64,000 nucleotides of DNA from Candidatus Nitrotoga sp. SPKER (GTDB lineage: Bacteria; Pseudomonadota; Gammaproteobacteria; Burkholderiales; Gallionellaceae), in assembly GCA_003402285.1 (NCBI GenBank), contig QFXG01000025.1:1-64000 (forward strand). Direction: 5' to 3'. Each line of letters opens with the position of its first letter. Position 1 is the first letter of the stretch. This document shows, piece by piece, positions 17,814 to 25,178 of the stretch. The position numbers were made by a program, and so were the translations under genes. The notes under the pieces are model-generated. The model saw only the letters and a program-made list of their open reading frames with translations, had not been told where the DNA came from and did no database searches.

Positions 17814-18793
17814 CGCAGCATCGCAATGCCATGCGCACCATGCTGCCAAGCCTTCTCCATATCGTCATAACATAATCCACCCAGCGCATATACCGGAATG
17901 GCCGAATTTGCTGCTATCGACGTAAATGATTGCCAACCTAAATGCGTAGCACCGGGATGACTTCGAGTGGGCAATACCGGACTCAGCACCACAAAATCCA
18001 AGCCCAGATTATTAGCTCGTTCTAATTCTTCGGCGTTGTGACAAGATGCCGCACACCAAGTAAAATTAGGACGTGAAGTACACGCAGCCAGCTGAATGCT
18101 ATTCAAATGTACACCGTCCGCGCCAATTTCGTTAGCCAGCTCAATATCGCTGTTAATCAGCACTTGTGCGCCAAATGTATGTGCCAGCTTCACCGCCTGC
18201 AAAGACAATTCACGCATCGTTTCGCGCGAAAAAGCAGGTTCGCGCATCTGCACCAACTTCAAGCCATTTTCTAACGCGACTTGTAACCGTTCCAAAAACC
18301 TTTCACAACCCAACTCGACAGCGTTACTGATGGCATACAACGACGGCAATTGCAATGCGCGAAAAACAAATGTATTGGCCGGAAGTACTGGGGATAGTTT
18401 TAAATTGGAAGGAGTTTGCCAACTTAGTTGTTGATTTTCTTTGCCATGCGGCTCACCGTGCCATTCGGTAATCCGAAAGAAATTGAGTCGCACGGTAGCG
18501 TGGAGATAACTATGCAAACGTGTCAGCCAAGGATAAGCCCCAACAATTTTAATGCCCAGCTCTTCGTGCAATTCTCGTTCCAGCGCATGTAGTAACGTTT
18601 CGCCCACTTCAACTTTACCGCCTGGAAACTCCCAGTAACCTGCGTAAGACTTACCTTTCGGCCGCTGCGCCAGCAGAAAACTGTCATAGGTGTATTGCCC
18701 ACACAAGGCAGTTTTTACGGTGGGCGCATCTGGTTCGCCTTTAACCTCACGCAACAACACGCCAACGGCAATTTCAACCACGCAAGAATTCAT
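17801..18793 (-). CDS. NUDIX hydrolase fused to a thiamine-phosphate-synthase-like (TenI/ThiE) domain
   Basis: The N-terminal ~135 residues are a MutT-type NUDIX domain, with the NUDIX box starting at GGKVEVGET and ending RELHEELG (about residues 58-80). They probably hydrolyse oxidised nucleotides such as 8-oxo-dGTP. Residues ~150-330 form a TIM barrel of the ThiE/TenI type ([47 protein letters not shown]). This fusion is a known proteobacterial arrangement; the second domain's activity is unproven. Its 3' end overlaps yacG on the opposite strand. Confidence 0.9.
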   Translation of the reverse strand: MNSCVVEIAVGVLLREVKGEPDAPTVKTALCGQYTYDSFLLAQRPKGKSYAGYWEFPGGKVEVGETLLHALERELHEELGIKIVGAYPWLTRLHSYLHATVRLNFFRITEWHGEPHGKENQQLSWQTPSNLKLSPVLPANTFVFRALQLPSLYAISNAVELGCERFLERLQVALENGLKLVQMREPAFSRETMRELSLQAVKLAHTFGAQVLINSDIELANEIGADGVHLNSIQLAACTSRPNFTWCAASCHNAEELERANNLGLDFVVLSPVLPTRSHPGATHLGWQSFTSIAANSAIPVYALGGLCYDDMEKAWQHGAHGIAMLRQAW

Positions 18794-18844
18794 ATTTTGT
18801 AACTCGCTGAGATAAGCCTTCCTGCTTTGTCGAAGATCATTAAA

Positions 18845-19543
18845 TTACCAAGGAATTTCCTGGCCGTCATAATTAAAAAATCTTCCTGAATCAGCCATTG
18901 AAAGGTTGCTGATCACTTGTCGCATACCTGAAACACTTTGCTCCGTAGAGATCAAAGCGTTCGGCCCGCCCATATCCGTTTTAACCCAACCTGGATGAAT
19001 GACTATCGAAGTGATTCCGGCTGACCGTAGGTCAATTGCAAGGCTCTTGACGACCATATTTACTGCTGTTTTGCTTGACCGATAAAGGTAACTTCCGCCC
19101 CCGCTATTGTCTTCAATACTACCCATTTTGCTGGTTATGGCCACAAAAGTTTTGTGCTCGCTGCGAGCGAGTTGAGCGACAAATGTTTCAGCCATTTTGA
19201 GGGGCGCCATGGTATTGATGCGGAATACCCGCATCCACTCCTCATAATCGGTATGACCGAAGCTACTTGGGCCCGATTTCGGATAGATACCCGCATTGTT
19301 AATAATCAGGTCGATCGATTCATCTGATATATCCTCGGCCAAGCGCTCAATCTGCGCATGATCAGAAACATCAAGAGTCAGAACTTTTATAAATGCAGGA
19401 TATTGAACTGCCAGTTTATTAAGCCCATCCGATTTTCCTGGATCTCGACTACAAGCCAAAACGCGCCAGCCAGCGGCGGCATATTGCCTGGAAAACTCTA
19501 ACCCAATCCCACGGTTAGCACCCGTAATCAATGTGGTTTTCAT
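18845..19543 (-). CDS. Short-chain dehydrogenase/reductase
   Basis: This classical SDR of about 232 residues has the cofactor motif TGANRGIG at the N-terminus, NNAG near residue 86 and the catalytic YRSSK near residue 152, with Ser in VAITSK upstream. It begins at the ATG with AGGG five bases upstream. NAD(P)H-dependent oxidation or reduction of an unidentified small carbonyl/alcohol is expected. It follows the 108-residue membrane protein gene by a few bases and is probably co-transcribed with it. Confidence 0.88.
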   Translation of the reverse strand: MKTTLITGANRGIGLEFSRQYAAAGWRVLACSRDPGKSDGLNKLAVQYPAFIKVLTLDVSDHAQIERLAEDISDESIDLIINNAGIYPKSGPSSFGHTDYEEWMRVFRINTMAPLKMAETFVAQLARSEHKTFVAITSKMGSIEDNSGGGSYLYRSSKTAVNMVVKSLAIDLRSAGITSIVIHPGWVKTDMGGPNALISTEQSVSGMRQVISNLSMADSGRFFNYDGQEIPW

Positions 19544-19551
19544 TCTTGCCC

Positions 19552-19878
19552 TCAATATTTATTGATCCCATCGTCTCCAGGTTTCTCAGATATTCTGCTG
19601 ACCTCACTTCGAATCACCTCTCCTTCGATCACCTGCCGTTCCATCACCTGCCGTTCCATCACAACATCGTTTAGGGGATGCTCACGCATTTGTTTTCTCA
19701 GCTCACGCGTTCTCCACCACAGATAACCCCACACTATCGCACCCACAGTCAAAATGACCACAAATAACAGCGCAGAAAACATTAAGGCCAAACCAATCAG
19801 AACGATGGTTATGAGAATTCTGGCAATCTTGCTCAACAGGTTGGATGATTTTGTAGTGATATATATTGGATTTTCCAT
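19552..19878 (-). CDS. Small membrane protein of unknown function
   Basis: The 108-residue protein has one long or two short hydrophobic helices (about residues 20-55, ILITIVLIGLALMF and LFVVILTVGAIVWGYLWW). A charged cytoplasmic tail follows. The tail contains a short internal repeat, VMERQ-VMERQ-VIEGE-VI, coded by a 15-bp direct repeat near 19632-19661. No family recognised. It lies immediately upstream of the SDR. Confidence 0.6.
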   Translation of the reverse strand: MENPIYITTKSSNLLSKIARILITIVLIGLALMFSALLFVVILTVGAIVWGYLWWRTRELRKQMREHPLNDVVMERQVMERQVIEGEVIRSEVSRISEKPGDDGINKY

Positions 19879-19980
19879 CTATTTTTCGTGAATGTACGTG
19901 GAAGTAATTTGCAACAGATGGATATTATCCGCTGCAGTGTCAATGATAACGAGTGTACCTGCCCTTGCGGAGGGCTTCCA

Positions 19981-20754
19981 CTATTTCAAATCTGCTTCCC
20001 AGACATTGCCGTAGATTTTTCCGTTGCGCGACAAAATAAACATTTGGTACATACTAATAAACCACATTATTGTTGCTGCAATACTGTAACCAAAACCGCC
20101 AATAAGCGTCAGCCATGCAAAATTGGGATTCCATTTTGTAAGCCACCACGAAAAAACATCTACGATCAAAAAGGCGAAGGGAATAGCAATGGCTGATATT
20201 TTCAGCCATTTCGGTACGCCCACTGCAAAACTAAAAATAAATCCTACAAAAAAGAAAATGAAGCTGATTCCGAATAAATGGATATGCGACGATCTGGTCA
20301 GTGTTTGAATACTTGCGCCTTCGTCGATCTTGGCTACCTTTTTGACCTCTTCATACTTGCTAAAATCAGCAATGCCAGAAATAGAACCATGGCACTGCAC
20401 ACAATTTTGTTTAAAGGTATCTTTAAAGTGTGGCTCCCATGCTGCCTCGGGTGCTCCGTTACGAACCCACTTAAGGATGTCGAGACGCGCTTCCGGCGTA
20501 CCCATCCCTTTCATAGATCCATTAAGCTTGCTTTCCAGCATACTCCCGCTACGGTTTCCATAATAACTGTAGACGATATCATCCAGGGAAAGCCCCGGTT
20601 TGCCATCTGCCATACCGTGTGTCAGCATGATCTGTAGGCCAGCCATACATAAACCCAGCCCAATCGCGAGCAAGTATCCGGAAAAAAGCACTTTGACGGG
20701 TATCGGCAAATTAGGAAGGTTTAACCAGGCAAAATCTGAAGGCATTGATTTCAT
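19981..20754 (-). CDS. Membrane-anchored mono-heme c-type cytochrome-like protein
   Basis: This 257-residue protein has four predicted transmembrane helices (about residues 22-45, 158-182, 185-208 and 216-245). Between the first and second lies a soluble domain holding one CxxCH heme-attachment motif (NCVQCHGSI, near residue 117). The following SSHIHLFGISFIFFFVG has two further His residues at a membrane edge that might be heme ligands. The layout suggests an electron-transfer membrane protein with a periplasmic heme c. No named family is assigned, and partner oxidoreductases are not nearby. Confidence 0.7.
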   Translation of the reverse strand: MKSMPSDFAWLNLPNLPIPVKVLFSGYLLAIGLGLCMAGLQIMLTHGMADGKPGLSLDDIVYSYYGNRSGSMLESKLNGSMKGMGTPEARLDILKWVRNGAPEAAWEPHFKDTFKQNCVQCHGSISGIADFSKYEEVKKVAKIDEGASIQTLTRSSHIHLFGISFIFFFVGFIFSFAVGVPKWLKISAIAIPFAFLIVDVFSWWLTKWNPNFAWLTLIGGFGYSIAATIMWFISMYQMFILSRNGKIYGNVWEADLK

Positions 20755-21198
20755 TTTATGACCTCTTTTTTCGTTATTAAATCGGAAAAGAAAAATAGAT
20801 GCCTAACTTCCATCAGTCAATTTGCAATTACCGGCAATCCTTGTTCTATCTGTTAAGCCACGTGTAGCTCTGATGCGAATTTAGGATTAGATTTCATCTA
20901 CCCGTTCCAATTAACTAATTTCTACAATTAATTGTTTATTATGAAATATTAAAATAAAAAATATACATAGTCTCTAATTTCAGACAGATAATTATCAATA
21001 ATTTCAATACATTATAAATATATACAAAAATGTGTCTTCAAATTGCGACATTAATTAAATTATTTATTAAATAGCCCTAGTTTGGATTTATTAACCTCCT
21101 GCTTTAGTTAAATTTTAATAATTGGCATGTATTTTGCATATCAGTAAAGTGCTGGCATGAAGTCAGTTTTCAATTTACTTTTTAAAGGAAATTAATTA
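20755..21198. other. AT-rich divergent intergenic region
   Basis: This 444-bp stretch between the cytochrome-like gene (minus) and the small exported protein (plus) is strongly A+T-rich, especially 20930-21120. No gene was found. Its right end holds the sigma-54-type promoter at 21123-21138. Confidence 0.6.
21123..21138 (+). promoter_or_regulatory. Sigma-54 (RpoN) -24/-12 promoter
   Basis: TGGCATGTATTTTGCA matches the RpoN consensus TGGCACG-N4-TTGCA with a single mismatch and the exact GG-to-GC spacing. It lies 60 bp upstream of the small exported protein at 21199. Sigma-54 promoters need an enhancer-binding activator; none with an AAA+ domain is in the window. Confidence 0.7.
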
Positions 21199-21369
21199 AT
21201 GAAAAATTTAGTGAATATGCTAGTTTTTGCTTTGGTGTCTGTTGTTACTTTGCCAGCACTTGCAAGTACTCCAAGCGCCCCTCATCCTCAGTCACCCGCT
21301 GACTGCCAAAAAAGTCATGCTGGTGATGACGCCAAAATCCAGGCTTGCATTGACGGCTTGAAGAAATAG
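21199..21369 (+). CDS. Small exported protein with two cysteines
   Basis: The 56-residue precursor has a clear Sec signal peptide (KNLVNMLVFALVSVVTLPALA, likely cut after ALA). The mature part of ~35 residues contains the segment DCQKSHAGDDAKIQACIDG, whose two Cys are 16 residues apart and could form a disulfide. AAAGGAA precedes the ATG as ribosome-binding site. It stands alone between a sigma-54 promoter and a terminator, so it is a monocistronic regulated unit. Family unknown. Confidence 0.7.
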   Translation: MKNLVNMLVFALVSVVTLPALASTPSAPHPQSPADCQKSHAGDDAKIQACIDGLKK

Positions 21370-21377
21370 TTAAATAT

Positions 21378-21400
21378 CCTCCGGCAAAGCCGGAGGTTTA
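21378..21400 (+). terminator. Rho-independent terminator
   Basis: CCTCCGGC-AAA-GCCGGAGG forms a perfect 8-bp stem followed by TTTATT, nine bases after the stop of the small exported protein. Confidence 0.85.
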
Positions 21401-21437
21401 TTGTTGTGCCCCTCAAAAAAGCCAATAAATCACGCGC

Positions 21438-21494
21438 CGCCTAAGGTTGCTACAGTCTTAATACATTATTCTCGATAAGGGCACGCAGTTATTG
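21438..21494 (-). other. Possible terminal attC site of the right array
   Basis: GCCTAAG at 21438 and GTTATTG at 21488 resemble attC ends, and the site lies just past the last cassette-like frame. Internal complementarity is weak, so this may be a decayed site or chance. Confidence 0.3.
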
Positions 21495-21500
21495 CCCCAA

Positions 21501-21743
21501 CTATTCCAAGTCCATCATAATTTTGTAATCATTTCGAGTTTCCACCCTTTGTAGCAGGCATATTGACTCGACCATAATCATGGAGTCTGACCGTATGTCA
21601 TCCATGCCATCTGAATGAGCGAGACTAACATGCGATCCTAACCCATGGAGCGTCATCTCAACGGAAACGACCGTTTCAGCACCTTCTCTGTGCCGACATA
21701 TCAAAGGCAAGGCGTTCCATTGTATGCTGATCAAGTTCTTCAA
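21501..21743 (-). CDS. Hypothetical cassette protein (80 residues)
   Basis: A frame of 80 residues starts from a TTG, at MKNLISIQWNALPLICRHREG. It lies between an attC site on its right and a weak one on its left, in the same orientation as the other cassettes. An ATG with AGGA just after the attC (about 21768) opens a different frame that stops after five codons, so a frameshift may have damaged the original gene. No family recognised. Confidence 0.4.
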   Translation of the reverse strand: MKNLISIQWNALPLICRHREGAETVVSVEMTLHGLGSHVSLAHSDGMDDIRSDSMIMVESICLLQRVETRNDYKIMMDLE

Positions 21744-21782
21744 CGAATAGTTCGTTAAATTTCAAAGTTCATTCCTAAATAT

Positions 21783-21850
21783 GTATAACGTTTGGCATGG
21801 GAGGCTCAACCCGGCTTGTCGGGACGAGCCCTCTCGATAGAAGGGTAAGC
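21783..21850 (-). other. attC site (after the SRPBCC cassette)
   Basis: The ends are GTATAAC (21783-21789) and GGTAAGC (21844-21850). Between them GAGGCTCAACCCG pairs with CGGGACGAGCCCTC, giving the imperfect hairpin typical of attC. It lies six bases downstream of the stop codon of the gene at 21857. Confidence 0.7.
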
Positions 21851-21856
21851 GGCACT

Positions 21857-22312
21857 TTACGACTTGCTCTCACAGAGCTTCTTCAGAGAAGCAAGAGCCT
21901 TTGGGAACGTTTCGTTCATGTACGCCTCATGCTCGGGGAGAGTATCCAGGCTAACCTTGATCTCAGTAATGCCGCCTGTTTCTGCAAATGAGTAATTCTC
22001 ATAGGCAGGTGCCCAGGCCAACACCTTTGGACTGGTCGTGTCTTCTACGCCTGCGCTCACTTCACCGAGGTGCTTTATCGATATGAACTCGTATGGCCTG
22101 TTCTCTGCTATCACTGCGGTCATTCCCCCGTTTCCCTCGCCGTCTGGCGCCAGGAACTGAATCGTCTTGCCTTGTTCCCATGACCCGGAGAAGTAACAAC
22201 CCTCCATGAACGCTGCGGTCCAAACTCGATAGCCCTCCGGGCTGATCATCGTTTCCCACACAAGCCTTCGCGGGCATTGGATGGAGACTAAAAAAGTAAG
22301 TGTCTTCTTCAT
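21857..22312 (-). CDS. SRPBCC (AHSA1/START-like) domain protein, integron cassette
   Basis: The protein is 151 residues from the ATG of MKKTLTFLVSIQCP, with GGAGG upstream. It shows the activator-of-Hsp90-like SRPBCC pattern: an N-terminal strand, the VWETMISPEGYRVWTAAF helix region, GSWEQGKTIQFL, a central VIAENRPYEFISIKHLGEV and a long C-terminal helix. Such proteins bind hydrophobic ligands; the ligand is unknown. The gene starts 33 bp after an attC core (GTTAGGC at 22345-22351) and ends at the next attC, which defines a complete cassette. Confidence 0.8.
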   Translation of the reverse strand: MKKTLTFLVSIQCPRRLVWETMISPEGYRVWTAAFMEGCYFSGSWEQGKTIQFLAPDGEGNGGMTAVIAENRPYEFISIKHLGEVSAGVEDTTSPKVLAWAPAYENYSFAETGGITEIKVSLDTLPEHEAYMNETFPKALASLKKLCESKS

Positions 22313-22344
22313 GCGTACCTCCAGTAAAAGTGGAACTTTGTGAC

Positions 22345-22351
22345 GCCTAAC
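22345..22351 (-). other. Distal core of the attC split by the insertion sequence
   Basis: GCCTAAC (GTTAGGC on the minus strand) directly abuts the left end of the IS. It is the missing end of the attC whose remainder lies at 24127-24181. Confidence 0.65.
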
Positions 22352-24126
22352 GACGCTGTAAAAACCCCCAATTCTGAACACCCTGTTAAGCTTCGGCAAG
22401 ATTTTTTTCGAATGGAATTCGAACTTTCATTTTCTGTCTCGCTTTAGCAGCAGATAGGTTTCTTATCGCGTAATCCAAACGCAAGCGACTTAACATGCCG
22501 TGAGGTTGCAATTGCGCTCGGTATCATCGCTTATTGCACATACCCATGGTGCGCTAGCTTTTCAATATTATGCATCATGCAGTACAACTTCCACTGTCCA
22601 TCGACTTTCGTTTTACCCCGCAGCGTAAAGTGGTGCAAGCGCTTGTTGCCACGTAGATTACCAAACACGATTCCACCGTCGCGAATGGGCGCGTGATCAT
22701 CTCTCGGCCCGCAGCAGAATCGACTTTCACCTTCATCCGGTCGATATGATTTTCCGTGACGTCTCGTTTACCTTGGAAGAAAGAAACCTGCCGTGTTTGA
22801 GTCTTTTCGGGGGTGCGCAAACATTCCTTGCGTCGCTTGCACGGTACGCAATCTTGTTTGGCTCCGCTGAATTTCATCGCCGCATAACCATTGATGGTGC
22901 AATCCGATCCATTGCTGTAGCCGCTTGCACACAGGACAAACACAATGAGAACAATCGTCTGCCAAACGGAAACCTGCAGGTTTAAAACAATTGGATTTTT
23001 TGGCCTGCTTCGCTTTGTTCCACAGTGGATCGGGTTTGACGGCATACAGGTATTGATCGGCGTAGCGTTCATCACGCTTGCGATAGCCGTTGTCGGGTAT
23101 GTAGGCATTGATTTGCCATTCAGCCAGCGCTTTAAGATTAGCTGGCGAATGATAGCCGGCATCGGCGGTGATCACCGTGTCGATATGGCGTAATGCCGCA
23201 GTGGCTTTGATTACCGGTAGCAGCAGCTCTTGTTCCGAGCCCGTGCCATGCGCTTGTGCATCAACAATGATTTGTGTTTTCTCATCGACTGTCGCGACAC
23301 CGGTATAGCCTTGAATCACCCCTTTGCTGGTAGCCATTTTGGCTGATTTGTTGTCGGTGAGATTGGATAAGCGAATGCTGCCTTTGCGATCTTCTGGATA
23401 CTTCTTGAGCCAGTCGCGCAGAAGCGCAGCTTCCTGTTGTAGGTGTTCCAACTTCTTGGCTTCGCGCTTTGCCAGAGTGTCGTTGATTGGGGCGCAGTCG
23501 GCACTTTGGTGCTTCCAGCATTTGTTTGGCGGCAAGTTCCATTTTTTCAACCTGGTGTTGGTAATCGGCGCGGGTACCTGATTTCGCTTTACTGGCATTG
23601 GCCGGAAGTTTGACGCCATCAATAGTAAACATCTCACGCCCGATCAAGCCTTGGCGGTCGCAAATGAGCAGGACCTGGGCAAACAGTTTGGCGACGGTAT
23701 CGCCCATGGTAGAAACAAAGCCAGCAAGCGTGGTGAAGTGCGGCTGGCTGTCTCCCGAGACGGCGATAAACAGTACATTCTCGCGGCACGCCGCTTCTAT
23801 TTTGCGGCTGCTAATGATGCCCCGGCAGTAGGCCAACAGAATAATCTTGATCAGTACTGCTGGATTGTAGGCAGATGCGCCATCGACATCATTCTTATAG
23901 CGGACATTAAAGGCGGAAAGGTCAAGTTCATGATCAACCAGATAACATAGTGCGTATTCAAAACTGCCAGGTATAACTTGCCGTTTGAAGTCGACTGGCA
24001 GTAGTTTTAAGCCTTTGTATATCGGTTTGAATCGCGCCATGTTGAATCCTCTGCTTTATTTCATAGCGAAAGTATGGCAGATCTTGGAATGATCTTTTGA
24101 TGAGTTTAGCGTTTTTCTACAGCCTC
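22352..24126 (-). mobile_element. IS1182-family insertion sequence (degenerate)
   Basis: The element is about 1.78 kb. The ends GACGCTGTAAAAA (left) and GAGGCTGTAGAAAA (right, reverse complement) form imperfect terminal inverted repeats. The internal transposase is of the IS1182/DDE type and is broken by frameshifts. Both ends abut attC sequence of the integron array, with at most a 2-bp (GT) duplication by my reading. Confidence 0.8.
22531..24040 (-). pseudogene. IS1182-family transposase, frameshifted
   Basis: The start (MARFKPIYKGLKLLPVD, DELDLSAFNVRYKNDVDGASAYNP-type N-terminus) and the following DUF772-like region are intact in one frame to about 23515. The reading then shifts to a second frame (LEHLQQEAALLRDWLKK, VITADAGYHS with catalytic Asp) to about 22925. 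A third frame follows (CTINGYAAMKFSGAKQDC, then SAAGREMITRPFATVE with the C-terminal Glu), and the end near 22688-22531 (FTLRGKTKVDGQWKLYC) is in yet another frame. With at least three shifts the enzyme cannot be made. Confidence 0.85.
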
Positions 24127-24181
24127 ACGCCTGAATTAAGCCGCGCCGCGAAGCGGCGTCGGCTTGAATGAATTGTTAGGT
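24127..24181 (-). other. attC site (glyoxalase cassette), interrupted by the IS
   Basis: GTTAGGT (24175-24181) overlaps the stop codon of the glyoxalase-like gene. The hairpin AAGCCGCGCCGC / GCGGCGTCGGCTT and AATT-AAGCC complete the fold. The opposite core end is displaced to 22345-22351 by the insertion sequence. Confidence 0.8.
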
Positions 24182-24544
24182 GCTGATTGCATTGGTAAAA
24201 GTAATTTTGTTACCGAATGGATCTGATATGGTCATATTCTTGCTGCCCCAAGGCATGTCTTGGATGCCTGGCTTGGCGAACTTATAATTCCTTTGATTTA
24301 ATTCTTTGCAGTAAGACTCTAGTTCATCTGTTTCAATGTTGATGGCGCACCCAGGACTACAACCTCCATGATGCTCTGTTAAAAGCAAAAGGCATTTTCC
24401 TTTTGATACCTGCATATACAGAGGCGCTCCATCAAAGTCTCGATGTTCAAAGTCTATGTTGAACCCTAAAAATTCCACATAAAATTCTCTGGCTTTATTT
24501 TCATCAAATATCCTTATTAGGGGAGCTATTCTGGTGAATGCCAT
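24176..24544 (-). CDS. Glyoxalase/bleomycin-resistance superfamily protein, integron cassette
   Basis: The 122-residue VOC-fold protein has N-terminal IAPLIRIFDENKAREFYVEF, a central LYMQVSKGKCLLLLTEHHGG and C-terminal DMPWGSKNMTISDPFGNKI (typical VOC ending with a metal-ligand-type region). Such cassette proteins may sequester bleomycin-like compounds or isomerise small metabolites; no specific activity can be assigned. GGAG precedes the ATG. The gene fills the space between two attC sites. Confidence 0.85.
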   Translation of the reverse strand: MAFTRIAPLIRIFDENKAREFYVEFLGFNIDFEHRDFDGAPLYMQVSKGKCLLLLTEHHGGCSPGCAINIETDELESYCKELNQRNYKFAKPGIQDMPWGSKNMTISDPFGNKITFTNAIST

Positions 24545-24564
24545 TGTATTTCTCCTTTGTACAT

Positions 24565-24636
24565 ACCTAACGTTGGACGTAACCAGCCAACAAAAAGCGC
24601 AGCTTTTTGGCGGTCCGGTTGACGGACTTGTTATGC
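24565..24636 (-). other. attC site (lipoprotein cassette)
   Basis: ACCTAAC (24565-24571) and GTTATGC (24630-24636) enclose a 72-bp imperfect palindrome with the inner stem CCAACAAAAAGC / GCTTTTTGGCGG. It is a textbook attC layout directly downstream of the lipoprotein gene. Confidence 0.88.
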
Positions 24637-24637
24637 A

Positions 24638-25081
24638 TCATTTGTCCTTGCCGCGTAGAGCATTCATAAACTTCTCGACGGCATCAGGCTCACAACCACG
24701 GCCATTGATTGTGAAAACTTCTGCTCCAGACTTGTTGTCAATGAACGATATGTCGTATTTGATCGCTGGAGTGAAATTGAGGCACAGATCGAACTGATAA
24801 GACGATGCGATTAGGCGATATCTGGAATTGAAGGTGTCGTATTGCTCGACCTTTGTCTTCTCGCCGATTTCGCCTTCAGTAACCGAAGGGCCTCGATACA
24901 CGACCAGCTTCCATCCGTCGTTGGCGAGGGCTGACTTGAGCTTACCCTTCAACCCTTCGGAGCCGGGTGGAACAGTCACCGTCTTATTTGAATTATCAAT
25001 TGGCCCATAGAGTTGGACATTGTGTGTTGCACAGCCAGTAAGGGCAGCAAGCGCTGTGAGGACTACAAGGCTCTTGAACAT
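24638..25081 (-). CDS. Small lipoprotein, integron cassette
   Basis: The 147-residue precursor has the lipobox LTGC at residues 14-17 of MFKSLVVLTALAALTGC. The mature part contains two later Cys (LCLNFTPAI and GRGCEPD) and ends with an amphipathic helix. The envelope function is unknown. AAAGGTGATCTG precedes the ATG. It lies between two clear attC sites, so it is a mobile cassette. Exported proteins and lipoproteins are common among cassettes of chromosomal integrons. Confidence 0.8.
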   Translation of the reverse strand: MFKSLVVLTALAALTGCATHNVQLYGPIDNSNKTVTVPPGSEGLKGKLKSALANDGWKLVVYRGPSVTEGEIGEKTKVEQYDTFNSRYRLIASSYQFDLCLNFTPAIKYDISFIDNKSGAEVFTINGRGCEPDAVEKFMNALRGKDK

Positions 25082-25102
25082 CAGATCACCTTTCTTAATG
25101 AG

Positions 25103-25169
25103 GCATAACGTTCAAAGTAACCGGCCTGCGCGGCTTTTCGCGCAGGTCCGGTTGACTGCCGGGTTAGCT
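25103..25169 (-). other. attC site (first cassette of the right array)
   Basis: GCATAAC (25103-25109) and GTTAGCT (25163-25169) bound a 67-bp palindrome (ACCGGCCTGCGCGGC / GCGCAGGTCCGGTTG) with the asymmetry usual for attC. It lies nine bases downstream of the 441-residue cassette gene. Confidence 0.88.
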
Positions 25170-25178
25170 GTCTTCGGC

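Noticed and set aside
21378..21400. Hairpin considered as an attC element
   Set aside because: A perfect GC stem followed by a T-rich tail after a stop codon fits a terminator, and the RYYYAAC/GTTRRRY ends of attC are absent.
22746..23193. Plus-strand frames within the IS
   Set aside because: They are antisense to the frameshifted transposase and show no motif.
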